Positions 1-9,954 of a stretch of DNA of 64,000 nt are shown piece by piece. This DNA is from Klebsiella sp. RHBSTW-00484 (GTDB lineage Bacteria; Pseudomonadota; Gammaproteobacteria; Enterobacterales; Enterobacteriaceae). The stretch is taken from positions 4,278,001 through 4,342,000 of the forward strand of contig NZ_CP055481.1 in NCBI RefSeq assembly GCF_013705725.1, read 5' to 3'. A program made the translations under genes and the position numbers. Each line of letters starts with the position of its first letter. The first letter of the stretch is position 1. The notes under the pieces were generated by a model that saw only the letters and a program-made list of their open reading frames with translations, was not told the DNA's origin and ran no database searches.

Positions 1-254
1 ACCTGGGCGAGCGTCGCTGCGGCTTCAGTAGCTACAATTTGTTAACTCAGGCCGCACTGGTCAGCGAAAGCGAGATGCTGGGGCTGATTACTTCCGGGAT
101 GTTCTCCCTGGTAGAGCGCATATGGCCGTTAAAAATGCTTGATTTCCCACCTTTACAGGCGGAAAAAATTGATGTTTCGCTACATTACAATAAGCTCAGC
201 GCGCAAGAGCCCTTATTGAAAGAGATTGTAGAGACCATTCGCCAGGCCTTTTAG
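1..254 (+). CDS. ybeF: LysR-family regulator YbeF, C-terminal fragment
   Basis: Only the last 83 or so codons lie in the window (reading frame from base 3, stop at 252-254). The gene begins beyond the left edge. The fragment ends in a segment typical of the C-terminal effector domain of LysR regulators. Its place directly upstream of lipA matches ybeF in E. coli, and the assignment rests mainly on that synteny. No function can be read from the fragment itself. Confidence 0.7.
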   Translation, partial: LGERRCGFSSYNLLTQAALVSESEMLGLITSGMFSLVERIWPLKMLDFPPLQAEKIDVSLHYNKLSAQEPLLKEIVETIRQAF

Positions 255-441
255 GTGATAAAGCACGTGAGGGAAAAGCATAAAACAACAACTATTTTAC
301 AATTTGCCGTGTTACCAGGCTGCTTTCTGCCCCGCATCAATGGTATACTGCCTGCGCTTAATTCAAAAATAGTTGATAAATACAACATTTTCTTGAATTA
401 ATTCGCTTTCCTTCGTGACTTGCAACTGGAACACGCACGCT

Positions 442-1407
442 ATGAGTAAACCCATTGTGATGGAACGTGGTGTTAAATACCGCGACGCCGATAAAATGGC
501 CCTTATCCCGGTGAAAAACGTGGCAACTGAGCGTGAAGCTCTGCTCAGAAAACCGGAATGGATGAAAATCAAACTTCCGGCTGACTCTTCCCGTATCCAG
601 GGGATCAAGGCAGCGATGCGTAAGAACGGCCTGCACTCCGTGTGCGAAGAAGCCTCTTGCCCGAACCTCGCGGAATGTTTTAACCACGGAACGGCGACTT
701 TTATGATTCTGGGTGCCATCTGTACCCGTCGTTGTCCGTTCTGCGACGTGGCGCACGGGCGCCCGGTCACTCCAGACGCCAACGAACCGCAAAAGCTGGC
801 GCAAACTATTGCCGATATGGCCCTGCGTTACGTTGTGGTGACCTCCGTTGACCGTGACGATCTGCGCGATGGCGGCGCTCAGCATTTTGCCGACTGCATC
901 AGCGCTATTCGCGAGAAAAATCCGACCATCAAAATTGAAACCCTGGTTCCGGACTTCCGCGGTCGTATGGATCGTGCTTTGGAAATCCTCCAGTCGACAC
1001 CGCCGGATGTGTTTAACCATAACCTGGAAAACGTGCCGCGCCTGTATCGCCAGGTTCGTCCGGGAGCCGATTACAACTGGTCTCTGAAGTTGCTGGAGCG
1101 TTTTAAAGAAGCACATCCGGAGATCCCGACTAAATCGGGTTTGATGGTTGGTTTAGGTGAAACGAACGCCGAAATCGTTGAAGTGATGCGCGATCTACGT
1201 CGTCACGGCGTCACAATGCTAACTTTAGGTCAATATTTGCAGCCAAGCCGTCATCACCTGCCGGTACAGCGTTATGTTAGCCCTGATGAGTTCGAAGAGA
1301 TGAAAGGTGAAGCCATGGCAATGGGCTTTACCCACGCCGCCTGCGGGCCGTTTGTTCGCTCGTCCTATCATGCTGACCTGCAAGCCAAAGGTATGGAAGT
1401 GAAGTAA
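442..1407 (+). CDS. lipA: Lipoyl synthase
   Basis: Radical-SAM enzyme that inserts two sulfurs into octanoyl groups on the E2 and H proteins in the cytosol. The 321-aa product matches the family length. The auxiliary cluster cysteines are C68, C73 and C79 ([12 protein letters not shown]). The radical-SAM cluster is C94, C98 and C101 (CTRRCPFC). The C-terminal RSSY supplies the serine ligand of the auxiliary cluster. An upstream in-frame ATG at 415 exists, but the 442 start ([10 protein letters not shown]) gives the conserved N-terminus. A hairpin terminator follows at 1420-1448. Confidence 0.97.
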   Translation: MSKPIVMERGVKYRDADKMALIPVKNVATEREALLRKPEWMKIKLPADSSRIQGIKAAMRKNGLHSVCEEASCPNLAECFNHGTATFMILGAICTRRCPFCDVAHGRPVTPDANEPQKLAQTIADMALRYVVVTSVDRDDLRDGGAQHFADCISAIREKNPTIKIETLVPDFRGRMDRALEILQSTPPDVFNHNLENVPRLYRQVRPGADYNWSLKLLERFKEAHPEIPTKSGLMVGLGETNAEIVEVMRDLRRHGVTMLTLGQYLQPSRHHLPVQRYVSPDEFEEMKGEAMAMGFTHAACGPFVRSSYHADLQAKGMEVK

Positions 1408-1419
1408 TCCGTACCTCGA

Positions 1420-1448
1420 CTGCTGCGTGAAATCTGGTAGCGCAGCAG
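1420..1448 (+). terminator. Probable intrinsic terminator after lipA
   Basis: Perfect 8-bp stem CTGCTGCG/CGCAGCAG with a 13-nt loop, 12 nt after the lipA stop, followed by the T-rich TTTACTTTTCTG. Confidence 0.6.
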
Positions 1449-1555
1449 TTTACTTTTCTGTTCTGCTACTCCCGAAATTCCCCATTGAAATGAATTAACC
1501 CAGCGCAGTAACAGTTGGTTGCATCTTTTTAGGCGAAATAACGTATATATAACAA

Positions 1556-1590
1556 AAAGAGGCCGCAACGACTAACGCTGCGGCCTCTTT
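1556..1590. terminator. Bidirectional terminator between lipA and tatE
   Basis: Perfect 12-bp inverted repeat AAAGAGGCCGCA/TGCGGCCTCTTT with an 11-nt loop. The A and T flanks let it work on both strands between the convergent lipA and tatE genes. Confidence 0.8.
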
Positions 1591-1650
1591 GCCGTCCAGG
1601 TTCACACCTGTCGGCAGCGTGCTCCCCTCCACCGGGAAGCACGAAGTGAA

Positions 1651-1857
1651 TTACTCTTTATGAGAGAGTTTCTGTGCCGGGATCTCTTCCTCTGCACTGG
1701 TTTTCTTCGCACTATCATCGTCATCGTTCATGGCCTTTTTAAAGCCTTTGATGGCCGAGCCCAGGTCTCCACCCAGCGTGCGTAATTTTTTGGTACCAAA
1801 CACTAAAATAATCAGCGCTGCGACTACCAGCAGTTTGGTAATACTAATCTCACCCAT
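1651..1857 (-). CDS. tatE: Twin-arginine translocase subunit TatE
   Basis: TatA-type component of the Sec-independent export pore. The 68-aa product has the expected form: a short N-terminal membrane helix (about residues 5-20), a hinge with [10 protein letters not shown], an amphipathic helix and an acidic tail (NDDDDSAKK). TatE is a minor paralog of TatA. Monocistronic, convergent with lipA, sharing the terminator at 1556-1590. Confidence 0.93.
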   Translation of the reverse strand: MGEISITKLLVVAALIILVFGTKKLRTLGGDLGSAIKGFKKAMNDDDDSAKKTSAEEEIPAQKLSHKE

Positions 1858-1984
1858 AGCTAACCTTCTTCTCTAATACAAGCTGCGAATACGCCATCAT
1901 ACACGCATACAATTAACGGCTATTTGACGCGCGGACACAATAGCAATCTGTAACAAGGTGAATCAAGCCTTGTTTAAAAAAACG

Positions 1985-2773
1985 TCATAATAATTGCGGT
2001 GGCGCAAAGCGACGATTCTGCAACACCGGCAAGCGTTCCCGAACCAGCTGAAGATAATCAGCTGAAACCTCAGCAAAAATCAACTGCGGCTGTTCTCCCG
2101 CCCCAGCGATCGTCGTTCCAAGAGGATCAACAATACGACTCTGTCCAATATTGCGGGTTCCGCACTCACCTGCCGCGATAATATAACAGGTAGTATCCAG
2201 CGCCCGCGCCGCCAGCAACGCCGACCAATGATGTTCCTTCAGCGGCCCTTTCACCCACGCAGTGGGTAATATTAAGAGTTGCGCCCCGCTGAGCGCTAGC
2301 GACAGCGCCAGTTCAGGAAAACGCAAATCGTAGCAGGTCATCAGCCCGACGCGCATCCCATCAACCTCAATAAGAGGCGGAATTTGCTGTCCGGCATCGA
2401 CCAACCGGGATTCCTGAATATTGAAAGCATCATACAGGTGTAGCTTCTGATATTGCGCAATAATCTTACCCTGACGTAAAGCCACCAGCGTGTTAGTTGC
2501 CCGCCCCTCGCCTGAAGGCACGTGCAAAGTCAGCACCGTCGTCAACACGCTGTTTTTACTTTCCGCCAGCAGTAACTGTAAAAAGCCACCATCCAGGAGT
2601 TGGGCTGATTTAACCGATAAATCCGCATCGTTGTCATCTCGAGCAAGTAGCGCTTCTGGTAATACCAATAACGAAGCCCCCCTCCCGACAGCCTGACGCA
2701 TCAGCACGACGCAAGTCTGCGCATTGGTCATCCAGTCCGGCGTTACGGCAAATTGTCCGGCAGCAACAAGCAT
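1985..2773 (-). CDS. ybeM: Deaminated glutathione amidase (nitrilase family, YbeM/Nit1)
   Basis: Carbon-nitrogen hydrolase of 262 aa. The catalytic triad is visible: E40 (VLPEALL), K110 (QYQKLHLYD) and C147 ([10 protein letters not shown]). Members of this subgroup hydrolyse deaminated glutathione formed by transaminase side reactions, a metabolite-repair role. The gene is intact here, whereas E. coli K-12 carries an interrupted copy. Divergent from crcB. Confidence 0.88.
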   Translation of the reverse strand: MLVAAGQFAVTPDWMTNAQTCVVLMRQAVGRGASLLVLPEALLARDDNDADLSVKSAQLLDGGFLQLLLAESKNSVLTTVLTLHVPSGEGRATNTLVALRQGKIIAQYQKLHLYDAFNIQESRLVDAGQQIPPLIEVDGMRVGLMTCYDLRFPELALSLALSGAQLLILPTAWVKGPLKEHHWSALLAARALDTTCYIIAAGECGTRNIGQSRIVDPLGTTIAGAGEQPQLIFAEVSADYLQLVRERLPVLQNRRFAPPQLL

Positions 2774-2864
2774 CTTTTCTCTCCCATCAGGTAATTCATA
2801 GCCAGCAAGGTATTTCGCGCGCTACACTCGAAGTTTAGTATCAATCAATAAACAGGGAATGACC

Positions 2865-3248
2865 GTGTTGCAACTCCTTTTGGCTGTATTTCTTGGCGGC
2901 GGCACAGGCAGCGTTTTACGCTGGTGGCTGGGTATGAAGCTTAATCCCATGCACCACGCTCTCCCCATTGGTACTCTTACTGCTAACCTGCTAGGGGCAT
3001 TTATTATCGGAGCCGGTCTGGCCTGGTTTAATCGACTGACGGGTATCGATCCGATGTGGAAACTGCTTATCACCACCGGCTTTTGCGGCGGACTGACAAC
3101 CTTCTCCACATTTTCCGCCGAAGTGGTGTTTCTTCTGCAGCAGGGGCGCTTTAGCTGGGCATTACTGAATATCGTCGTCAACTTATTAGGCTCGTTTGCC
3201 ATGACGGCAGCGGCATTCTGGCTATTTTCTCAGACAGCAAGCCGCTAA
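2865..3248 (+). CDS. crcB: Fluoride ion channel CrcB (Fluc)
   Basis: Small four-helix inner-membrane protein that exports fluoride as a dual-topology dimer. Family motifs are [10 protein letters not shown] near the N-terminus, [11 protein letters not shown] and [15 protein letters not shown]. Start choice: an ATG at 2859 directly abuts the AGGGA ribosome site (2854-2858). The GTG at 2865 has 6-nt spacing and yields the usual 127 aa, so GTG is preferred. Convergent with cspE. Confidence 0.9.
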   Translation: MLQLLLAVFLGGGTGSVLRWWLGMKLNPMHHALPIGTLTANLLGAFIIGAGLAWFNRLTGIDPMWKLLITTGFCGGLTTFSTFSAEVVFLLQQGRFSWALLNIVVNLLGSFAMTAAAFWLFSQTASR

Positions 3249-3260
3249 CTACAGGCAAAA

Positions 3261-3285
3261 AAAAACCCGCTAAGAGCGGGTTTTT
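3261..3285. terminator. Bidirectional terminator between crcB and cspE
   Basis: Perfect stem AAAAACCCGC/GCGGGTTTTT with loop TAAGA. It carries T or A tracts on both sides, between convergent genes. Confidence 0.88.
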
Positions 3286-3305
3286 ATATTCTACTGACGC
3301 GTTGC

Positions 3306-3515
3306 TTAGATAGGCATTACGTTTGCAGCAGAAGGGCCTTTGGCACCGTTAGTGATTTCGAACTCTACACGCTGACCTTCAGCCAGAGTTTTGAAACCGT
3401 TGGACTGGATTGCAGAGAAATGTACGAATACATCTTTGCTGCCATCTTCCGGAGTAATGAAACCGAATCCTTTGGACTCATTAAACCACTTAACGTTACC
3501 TTTAATCTTAGACAT
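3306..3515 (-). CDS. cspE: Cold-shock-like protein CspE
   Basis: 69-aa single cold-shock domain with RNP1 KGFGFI and RNP2 VFVHF. It binds single-stranded nucleic acid and acts as an RNA chaperone and antiterminator. The true start is the ATG at 3515 ([10 protein letters not shown]) with an AAGGTAA ribosome site; a TTG one codon upstream is not needed. About 200 bp separate it from pagP and may hold a structured 5' leader, as is common for csp genes. Confidence 0.95.
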   Translation of the reverse strand: MSKIKGNVKWFNESKGFGFITPEDGSKDVFVHFSAIQSNGFKTLAEGQRVEFEITNGAKGPSAANVMPI

Positions 3516-3714
3516 CAAAATTACCTTTATATGAAAAAATCGACACTAATACTGTGTCGGGCATCAGTACACCAATTGTGGTACCTTTTGTCCAGCGCAA
3601 CTTTGCTAAAAAGTGATAAAAGTCTCTATCTTTTTGTAGACATATAACTTTAGTCATTGTTTTTTCAGAATATAGTCCGCTTATCACTTTTGTTGCAATG
3701 CAATGCTGTGCTGG

Positions 3715-4290
3715 TTAAAACTGGATGCGCGCCCACGCAAAGTAAACGTTACCGTTGTTATAGGTACCTGGAATATAGGTCATTTGGAATGTTGCAGGAC
3801 CGTAACCAATGGAGGCCAGAGGCAGCACAACTGGAATAGGGATATAGTTCCAGTTATCACGCGCCGTTACGCCAAGGGTATAGCCTAAACCAAGATGGAA
3901 GTTATCGTCAGCCAACGGACGCCAGGTTTTTTCCCAACCGTAGCCGCCAATGGGCTCCCATTTGTTATAGGAGTCTTTGAAGGCCATGAGGTAAATACCA
4001 TTCCAGTTCCCTTTATCATCCCAACGCGAAATGCCAAAGCCCGCCCCCCAGGGACGTTCGTTATACTTATCCGTTTTTTCTTTATCGTAGGCGAAACGAG
4101 CATGCCAGGTCACCGCCGGTATGAAAAGATCGTACTGCTCAGGTTCATTCCAGGTCTGCGCAACGTTATCACTTAGCGTGTTGTAACCATCGCGCAGCGT
4201 TGAGCTAAACGATGCGTTAGCAGTAGCGGATGAGAGCAGCAGTCCCAGGCATCCAAGAAAAAACCATGTAAATCGACTCAGCATTAACAC
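3715..4290 (-). CDS. pagP: Lipid A palmitoyltransferase PagP
   Basis: Outer-membrane eight-stranded barrel enzyme that transfers palmitate from phospholipid to lipid A. The 191-aa precursor has a signal peptide (cleavage near A-N-A/S, about residue 27). The catalytic residues appear as H63 (TWHARFAY), D106 and S107 (FKDSYNKW), matching the H-D-S set of the family. Usually PhoP-controlled; I could not confirm a convincing PhoP box upstream. Confidence 0.94.
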   Translation of the reverse strand: MLMLSRFTWFFLGCLGLLLSSATANASFSSTLRDGYNTLSDNVAQTWNEPEQYDLFIPAVTWHARFAYDKEKTDKYNERPWGAGFGISRWDDKGNWNGIYLMAFKDSYNKWEPIGGYGWEKTWRPLADDNFHLGLGYTLGVTARDNWNYIPIPVVLPLASIGYGPATFQMTYIPGTYNNGNVYFAWARIQF

Positions 4291-4468
4291 TTCTCTATTA
4301 CCAGTATCATTTTTAAAGCGGGTTAAGATAGCAAAGATAAACTTAATAATACCTTAACGGAATTAGGCAAACTCTTGATTTGTCCGGTACAAAAATCTGA
4401 AAATCATCACGACTGGCGTTTTGGCCACGTCCCCATTGTACGGCAATTAGGGTATTCTCACCGCTTTA

Positions 4469-4482
4469 TTGATTTGCATCAG
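4469..4482. promoter_or_regulatory. FNR box upstream of dcuC
   Basis: TTGATTTGCATCAG matches the FNR consensus TTGAT-N4-ATCAA at 9 of 10 positions. Its centre lies about 104 bp before the dcuC ATG. DcuC is known to be FNR-activated under anaerobiosis. Confidence 0.65.
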
Positions 4483-4579
4483 CGAGTTCTGCCCGTTTTT
4501 TAGGCACATTCGCTCACTTAATTTTTTCTTCGCTTTGTTTATCAGCAGATTCTTTGGGTTAATGGCTTAGGGGTAAAAG

Positions 4580-5953
4580 ATGCTTACGCTAGTAGAGATC
4601 CTCATCGGGATTGTGGTCATTGTGGGCGTCGCCCGCTATATCATTAAAGGCTATTCTGCCACCGGCGTGTTGTTCGTCGGTGGTTTGGTATTACTCATCG
4701 CCAGTGCGGTTATGGGGCATAAGATTCTACCTGGTGATGCAAAGAGCACCGGTTACTCCGCCACAGATATTATCGAATACGTCAAGATTCTGCTCATGAG
4801 CCGCGGCGGCGACCTCGGCATGATGATAATGATGCTCTGTGGTTTCGCGACCTACATGACGCATATTGGCGCCAACGACATGGTAGTGAAACTGGCCTCA
4901 AAGCCGCTGCGCTATATTAACTCTCCATACCTGTTAATGATCGCCGCCTATTTCGTGGCCTGCCTGATGTCGCTGGCAGTCTCTTCAGCGACCGGTCTCG
5001 GCGTGCTGTTGATGGCAACCCTGTTCCCGGTGATGGTCAACGTCGGCATTAGCCGCGGCGCAGCGGCCGCTATTTGTGCCTCTCCGGCAGCGATTATTCT
5101 CTCCCCCACTTCTGGCGACGTGGTGCTGGCCGCCAAAGCCGCCGAAATGCCGTTGATAGACTTTGCCTTTAAAACCACCCTGCCTATTTCCATTGTGGCC
5201 ATCATCAGCATGGCTATCGCCCACTTTTTCTGGCAGCGCTATCTCGATAAAAAAGAAAATGCCTCGCACGAAATGCTGGATGTGAACGAGATAACCACCA
5301 CAGCCCCTGCTTTTTACGCCATCCTGCCGTTTACACCGATCATTGGCGTACTGATTTTCGACGGTAAATGGGGTCCGGAGCTACACATCATCACGATCCT
5401 CGTTCTCTGCATGCTGTTGGCCGCAGTACTAGAATTCTTTCGCGGCTTTAATACCAAAAACGTGTTTAATGGTCTGGAAGCCGCTTACCGAGGTATGGCG
5501 GATGCTTTTGCTGGCGTAGTCATGCTGCTGGTTGCCGCAGGCGTCTTTGCCCAAGGGCTGAGCACCATTGGTTTTATCAATGGCCTGATTTCTATCGCCA
5601 CCTCATTTGGTTCAGCCAGCATTATCCTGATGCTGGTATTGGTTATTCTGACGATGCTAGCGGCGATGACCACCGGTTCCGGCAACGCACCATTCTATGC
5701 CTTCGTTGAGATGATCCCGAAGCTGGCACACTCTTCCGGTATCAATCCCGCTTATCTTTCCATCCCGATGCTGCAGGCGTCTAACCTTGGACGAACTATT
5801 TCCCCCGTCTCCGGCGTGGTGGTCGCGGTTGCCGGGATGGCAAAAATATCACCTTTTGAAGTGGTTAAACGCACCTCAGTACCCGTTCTGGTTGGGCTGT
5901 TGGTCGTTATAGTCGCTACCGAAATTTTGGTCCCGGGCAGTGCTATTCACTAG
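4580..5953 (+). CDS. dcuC: Anaerobic C4-dicarboxylate transporter DcuC
   Basis: Polytopic inner-membrane protein of 457 aa (E. coli DcuC 461). It mainly effluxes succinate during fermentation and can exchange fumarate or succinate. The sequence is hydrophobic throughout, with conserved segments SSATGLGVL, SPTSGDVVLAAKAAEM and TTGSGNAPFYAF. Monocistronic: an FNR box lies upstream at 4469 and a strong terminator downstream at 5971. Confidence 0.94.
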   Translation: MLTLVEILIGIVVIVGVARYIIKGYSATGVLFVGGLVLLIASAVMGHKILPGDAKSTGYSATDIIEYVKILLMSRGGDLGMMIMMLCGFATYMTHIGANDMVVKLASKPLRYINSPYLLMIAAYFVACLMSLAVSSATGLGVLLMATLFPVMVNVGISRGAAAAICASPAAIILSPTSGDVVLAAKAAEMPLIDFAFKTTLPISIVAIISMAIAHFFWQRYLDKKENASHEMLDVNEITTTAPAFYAILPFTPIIGVLIFDGKWGPELHIITILVLCMLLAAVLEFFRGFNTKNVFNGLEAAYRGMADAFAGVVMLLVAAGVFAQGLSTIGFINGLISIATSFGSASIILMLVLVILTMLAAMTTGSGNAPFYAFVEMIPKLAHSSGINPAYLSIPMLQASNLGRTISPVSGVVVAVAGMAKISPFEVVKRTSVPVLVGLLVVIVATEILVPGSAIH

Positions 5954-5970
5954 CCGTGAAACCACGCGAA

Positions 5971-5994
5971 AAGGCGCCTGTTGGCGCCTTTTTT
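5971..5994 (+). terminator. Intrinsic terminator after dcuC
   Basis: Perfect stem AAGGCGCC/GGCGCCTT with loop TGTT, then TTTT, 18 nt after the dcuC stop. Confidence 0.88.
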
Positions 5995-6045
5995 ATGCTT
6001 TAATAACTCAATGTTATTAATGACCGTCAGTCATCAGGAATAAAA

Positions 6046-6843
6046 ATGTTCAGGAAGGATTTCGTCGCCATTGCTCTGTTGCTTATTTCTACTCAGGCCA
6101 GTGCAGACCCGCTAATAGCAACGCAATACGGCGATTTCGACCGCTACGTGCTGGCCCTCTCCTGGCAAACGGGATTCTGTCAAAGTATGCATGACAAAAA
6201 CCGTAGCGAGCCGGATGAGTGTCGTTTACAGCAAGAAATCGCAAATAAAGCCGATTTCCTGACCGTACACGGGTTATGGCCCAGCTTGCCAAAATCCATC
6301 GCCGCACGCGGCGTAGACGAACGTCGCTGGATGCGTTATGGCTGCGCGACACGTCCACTCCCTAACATGCCAGAAGCCAAAGCCGGAAGAAAATGCCAGG
6401 CAGCGGAAACCGGTCTGTCGCTAGAGATGGCGAATAAGCTCAACGGCGTGATGCCAGGTTCCGGTGGCAATTCGTGCCTTGAGCGCTATGAATATGCCAA
6501 ACACGGCATTTGCTTCGGTTTTGATCCTGATAACTACTTCGGCGCTATGGTTCGTCTGAACGGTGAAGTCAAACAGAGTGCTCTGGGGGTATTCCTTGCA
6601 CAACACTATGGGCAGACCGTGAGCCGTGAGGGTTTCGATGCCGTAGTCGCGCAAGCCTTTGGAAAACAGAACGTTAAAGCGTTTAAATTAACCTGTAGCG
6701 GCAACCCTGCCTATCTGACCGAGATGCAAATCTCGATCAAAGCCGCAGCCATAAATGCCCCACTTTCCACAGATTCATTTTTGCCTCAGCCCCATCCGGG
6801 TAATTGCGGTAAGCAATTTGTATTAGATAAAGTGGGTAGCTAA
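6046..6843 (+). CDS. rna: Periplasmic ribonuclease I (RNase T2 family)
   Basis: 265-aa precursor with a signal peptide ending near ASA/D (residue 20). Both T2 catalytic blocks are present: H75 in LTVHGLWPSLP, and E149 with K152-H153 in EYAKHGICF. Many cysteines fit the disulfide-rich periplasmic fold. It degrades RNA without base preference to 2',3'-cyclic products. Followed by rnk on the same strand after a leader with a terminator-like hairpin. Confidence 0.94.
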   Translation: MFRKDFVAIALLLISTQASADPLIATQYGDFDRYVLALSWQTGFCQSMHDKNRSEPDECRLQQEIANKADFLTVHGLWPSLPKSIAARGVDERRWMRYGCATRPLPNMPEAKAGRKCQAAETGLSLEMANKLNGVMPGSGGNSCLERYEYAKHGICFGFDPDNYFGAMVRLNGEVKQSALGVFLAQHYGQTVSREGFDAVVAQAFGKQNVKAFKLTCSGNPAYLTEMQISIKAAAINAPLSTDSFLPQPHPGNCGKQFVLDKVGS

Positions 6844-6962
6844 GGGAAGCAAACTATGATGCCGTTATCATAAATTTCATATGGCTCAGCTATTGATCAT
6901 TGATGAATGTGCGTTTAATCACTTCAAACCGTCGACAAGTCTCAGTATGATGAGAGGACATT

Positions 6963-6995
6963 AACCCTTGCCATTTTCGGCGAGGGTTTTCTTTT
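6963..6995 (+). promoter_or_regulatory. Terminator-like hairpin in the rnk leader
   Basis: AACCCTTGCC and GGCGAGGGTT pair through one G-T wobble around loop ATTTTC, then comes TTCTTTT. It ends about 35 nt before the rnk ATG. Either it ends the rna transcript or it is an attenuator in the rnk leader; attenuator leaders have been described for the rnk/greA family. Confidence 0.6.
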
Positions 6996-7028
6996 ACGGA
7001 TAGGTTCCTGGATAACATGGAGTATGCG

Positions 7029-7439
7029 ATGACCAGACCCGCAATCATCATTAATGAACTCGATGCAGAACGCATCGACCGACTGCTGGAACAACCGGCT
7101 TTCGCCAACTCTCCGGTGGCGGATGCATTGAACGACGAACTGGACCGGGCACAGATGCTCGCCCCGGAAGCCATGCCGCATGATGTCGTCAGCATGAATA
7201 GCCAGGTCAGATTTCGCGATTTAACAACGGGTGAAGAACGCGTACGCACGCTGGTTTTCCCCTCTCAGGTCACGGATAGCGCTACGCAGCTATCGGTCAT
7301 GGCCCCGGTCGGCGCAGCCCTACTGGGCCTGAAGGTTGGTGGTACCATTCACTGGGAATTACCCGGCGGCACCTCAACGCATCTTGAAGTACTGGAACTG
7401 CTGTATCAACCGGAAGCCGCAGGCGATTATCACCGTTAA
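7029..7439 (+). CDS. rnk: Nucleoside diphosphate kinase regulator Rnk (GreA/GreB-like)
   Basis: 136-aa RNA-polymerase-binding protein with a short N-terminal coiled coil and a C-terminal GreA/B-like domain (conserved [32 protein letters not shown]). The start at 7029 ([17 protein letters not shown]) gives the family length; an earlier in-frame ATG at 7017 is less likely. Transcription is probably shaped by the hairpin at 6963-6995. Confidence 0.93.
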   Translation: MTRPAIIINELDAERIDRLLEQPAFANSPVADALNDELDRAQMLAPEAMPHDVVSMNSQVRFRDLTTGEERVRTLVFPSQVTDSATQLSVMAPVGAALLGLKVGGTIHWELPGGTSTHLEVLELLYQPEAAGDYHR

Positions 7440-7637
7440 TCTCCCTACTGCCTGAGGCGTTTCGCGCTTTATTCAGAGGATGTACTCGCATCCTCTTTCT
7501 GCATATTTCACTGTCCTTGCTGCTTTTGACAAATTTTTACGCCCTCCCCTACCCGATCTGACAGTTTTGCGACCTGAATGGCACAATATTCTCCTATAAT
7601 ATGTTGATATAGAAACCAACGAACAAGGAGGAAGCAT

Positions 7638-8066
7638 ATGTACAAGACGATCATTATGCCTGTTGATGTTTTTGAGATGGAGCTGAGCGATAAAGCCGTC
7701 CGCCATGCGGAGTTTTTAGCCCAGCAGGACGGGGTTATCCATCTCCTTCACGTACTTCCCGGTTCATCAAGCTTCACAATGAGTCGCTTCACAGCAGACC
7801 TGCGTCGCTTTGAAGAACATTTACAGCATGAAGCAGAAACCCGTCTACAAACGATGGCCGGGCATTTCAGCATTGACCCGTCGCGAATCAAGACGCATGT
7901 CCGTTTCGGCACCGTGCGTGATATGGTCAATGAACTGGCAAATGAAATTAAAGCCGATGTGGTGGTCATTGGTTCACGCAACCCTTCAATCAGCACGCAT
8001 CTGCTGGGTTCCAATGCCTCAAGTGTGATTCGCCACGCCCATATCCCGGTAATGGTTGTTCGGTAA
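7638..8066 (+). CDS. uspG: Universal stress protein UspG
   Basis: 142-aa UspA-fold protein that autophosphorylates and autoadenylylates in family members. The nucleotide-binding loop near the C-terminus is VVVIGSRN followed by [25 protein letters not shown] sequence. A strong ribosome site (AAGGAGG) lies 8 nt before the ATG. A bidirectional terminator at 8088-8115 separates it from convergent ahpF. Confidence 0.93.
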   Translation: MYKTIIMPVDVFEMELSDKAVRHAEFLAQQDGVIHLLHVLPGSSSFTMSRFTADLRRFEEHLQHEAETRLQTMAGHFSIDPSRIKTHVRFGTVRDMVNELANEIKADVVVIGSRNPSISTHLLGSNASSVIRHAHIPVMVVR

Positions 8067-8087
8067 GTTGAACGTAATTGAGATAAA

Positions 8088-8115
8088 AAAGAGGCTACCC
8101 CAGGGTAGCCTCTTT
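8088..8115. terminator. Bidirectional terminator between uspG and ahpF
   Basis: Perfect stem AAAGAGGCTACCC/GGGTAGCCTCTTT with a minimal loop, flanked by A and T runs, between convergent genes. Confidence 0.87.
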
Positions 8116-8147
8116 ACTTTGCAGGTTTGGTCTTACTTTATTATGAA

Positions 8148-9713
8148 TTATGCAATCGTAGTGCGAATCAGGTAATCGAACGCGCTCAGGGACGCTTTCG
8201 CACCTTCGCCCGTGGCGATAATAATCTGTTTGTACGGTACGGTGGTGCAGTCACCGGCAGCAAAGACGCCCTTCACGTTGGTTTCACATTTCGCATCAAT
8301 GATGATTTCACCCATGCGGTTACGTTCAACTGCGCCTTCCAGCCAGTTGGTATTCGGCAGCAGACCGATTTGCACGAAAATCCCGGACAGCGCCACGTGA
8401 TGCTCATCACCGCTAACGCGGTCACGATACTGCAAACCGGTTACCTTACTACCGTCACCCACCACTTCCGTGGTTTGTGCATTCAGAATAATATCGACAT
8501 TCTTCAGGCTGCGAACCTTATCCTGTAATACCTGATCCGCCTTCATTTCCGGCGCAAACTCGAGCAGAGTCACATGTTCAACTACTCCGGCGAGATCAAT
8601 CGCCGCTTCAACGCCTGAGTTACCGCCGCCGATAACCGCAACGCGCTTACCTTTAAACAGTGGGCCGTCGCAGTGTGGGCAATAGGTTACACCTTTAGTA
8701 CGATACTGATCTTCGCCTGGTACGTTCATGTTACGCCATTTCGCACCGGTCGCAATAATAACGCTACGCGCTTTCAGCACCGCGCCGGAAGCGGTCTCAA
8801 CCTGATGCAGCCCCCCTTCAACGGTAGCCGGAATCAGTTTAGATGCGCTTTGAGAGTCAATAACATCGACATCATATTCATTGACGTGCGCTTTCAAAGC
8901 GCCAGCCAGTTTCTGGCCTTCGGTTTTCGGCACTGAGATATAGTTTTCGATATCTACGGTATCCAGCACCTGGCCGCCAAAACGTTCCCCCATCAGGCCA
9001 GTACGAATACCTTTACGTGCCGAGTACACCGCCGCCGCCGCACCTGAAGGGCCGGAGCCGACAATCAGCACATCATAAGCTTCACGTTTGTTCAGCTCTT
9101 CCGCCGCGCGTTTTTCCGCACCGGTATCGACTTTGGCAACGATCTCGCTCAGCGTCATACGACCCTGGCCAAATTCCTGACCGTTCATAAATACTGCCGG
9201 AACGCCCATCACGTTGCGATCGGTGATTTCGTTCTGGAACGTGCCACCATCAATTGCTGTATGCTTGATGCGCGGGTTCAGTACCGCCATCAGGTTCAGC
9301 GCCTGAACAACATCCGGGCAGTTATGGCAGGTCAGTGAATAATAGGTTTCAAACTCAAAATCGCCGTCGATATCGCGTATCTGCTCCAGCAAAGTCTGTG
9401 CTTCTTTTGAAGGATGACCGCCCATCCACAGCAATGCTAAAACTAAAGAGGTGAATTCATGTCCCAGCGGAGAACCGGCAAAGCGCGGCCCCTGCTGTGA
9501 ACCCGGATTCGTAATCAGGAAAGAAGGCTTGCGCACCGACAGGCTATTTTCTTCTTTAAAGGTGACTTTGTCTGACAGTTCAGCAATTTCAGCCAGCAGT
9601 TCCCTGATTTCTGCCGATTTAGCGCCGTCATCCAGCGTGGCAATCAGCTCAACAGGTTTAGTCAGTTTCTCAAGATAAGCCTTGAGCTGGGTTTTCATGT
9701 TGGTGTCGAGCAT
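8148..9713 (-). CDS. ahpF: Alkyl hydroperoxide reductase subunit F
   Basis: 521-aa flavoprotein disulfide reductase that passes electrons from NADH to AhpC. The N-terminal tandem thioredoxin-fold module has the CHNC redox centre. The C-terminal thioredoxin-reductase-like part has FAD-binding [17 protein letters not shown], the CPHC disulfide and NAD-binding [10 protein letters not shown]. It lies downstream of ahpC in the same direction, separated by a gap that is largely filled by an ERIC element, so transcript processing between the two genes may differ from E. coli. Confidence 0.97.
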   Translation of the reverse strand: MLDTNMKTQLKAYLEKLTKPVELIATLDDGAKSAEIRELLAEIAELSDKVTFKEENSLSVRKPSFLITNPGSQQGPRFAGSPLGHEFTSLVLALLWMGGHPSKEAQTLLEQIRDIDGDFEFETYYSLTCHNCPDVVQALNLMAVLNPRIKHTAIDGGTFQNEITDRNVMGVPAVFMNGQEFGQGRMTLSEIVAKVDTGAEKRAAEELNKREAYDVLIVGSGPSGAAAAVYSARKGIRTGLMGERFGGQVLDTVDIENYISVPKTEGQKLAGALKAHVNEYDVDVIDSQSASKLIPATVEGGLHQVETASGAVLKARSVIIATGAKWRNMNVPGEDQYRTKGVTYCPHCDGPLFKGKRVAVIGGGNSGVEAAIDLAGVVEHVTLLEFAPEMKADQVLQDKVRSLKNVDIILNAQTTEVVGDGSKVTGLQYRDRVSGDEHHVALSGIFVQIGLLPNTNWLEGAVERNRMGEIIIDAKCETNVKGVFAAGDCTTVPYKQIIIATGEGAKASLSAFDYLIRTTIA

Positions 9714-9827
9714 TTTTAATCTCCTGGGCTTAAAACATCATCATGCAAGCGGCCTGGTCCAGGCTGCCTGAATGCGCTTGCATCATAGTGTTGGAATAAA
9801 ACGGGCGCGGCGCACCCGCTTGAGGAT

Positions 9828-9954
9828 TAATTCGCCAGTATTTCGCGTGACAGGAAGGCAGCAAGCTTATGAATCCCCGGGAGCTTACATAAGTAAGTGA
9901 CCGGGGTGATTAAGCGAAGCCAACACACCTGTAGCGCGAAAGACGCTGCGAATT
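9828..9954. repeat. ERIC element between ahpC and ahpF
   Basis: Contains the two ERIC core segments: GGGAGCTTACAT, and AAGTAAGTGACCGGGGTGA, a close match to the classic ERIC2 primer region. Edges are estimated by aligning the core with the ERIC copy at 15971-16097. On that estimate it starts right at the ahpC stop codon, inside the ahpCF transcript. Confidence 0.75.

Noticed and set aside
358..1116. 252-aa ORF on the - strand opposite lipA
   Set aside because: Lies wholly over the conserved radical-SAM gene, has no recognisable domain and no ribosome site; a shadow frame.
1952..1974. AACAAGG/CCTTGTT inverted repeat between tatE and ybeM
   Set aside because: The A/T tract is on the wrong side for termination of either neighbour, so no function is claimed.
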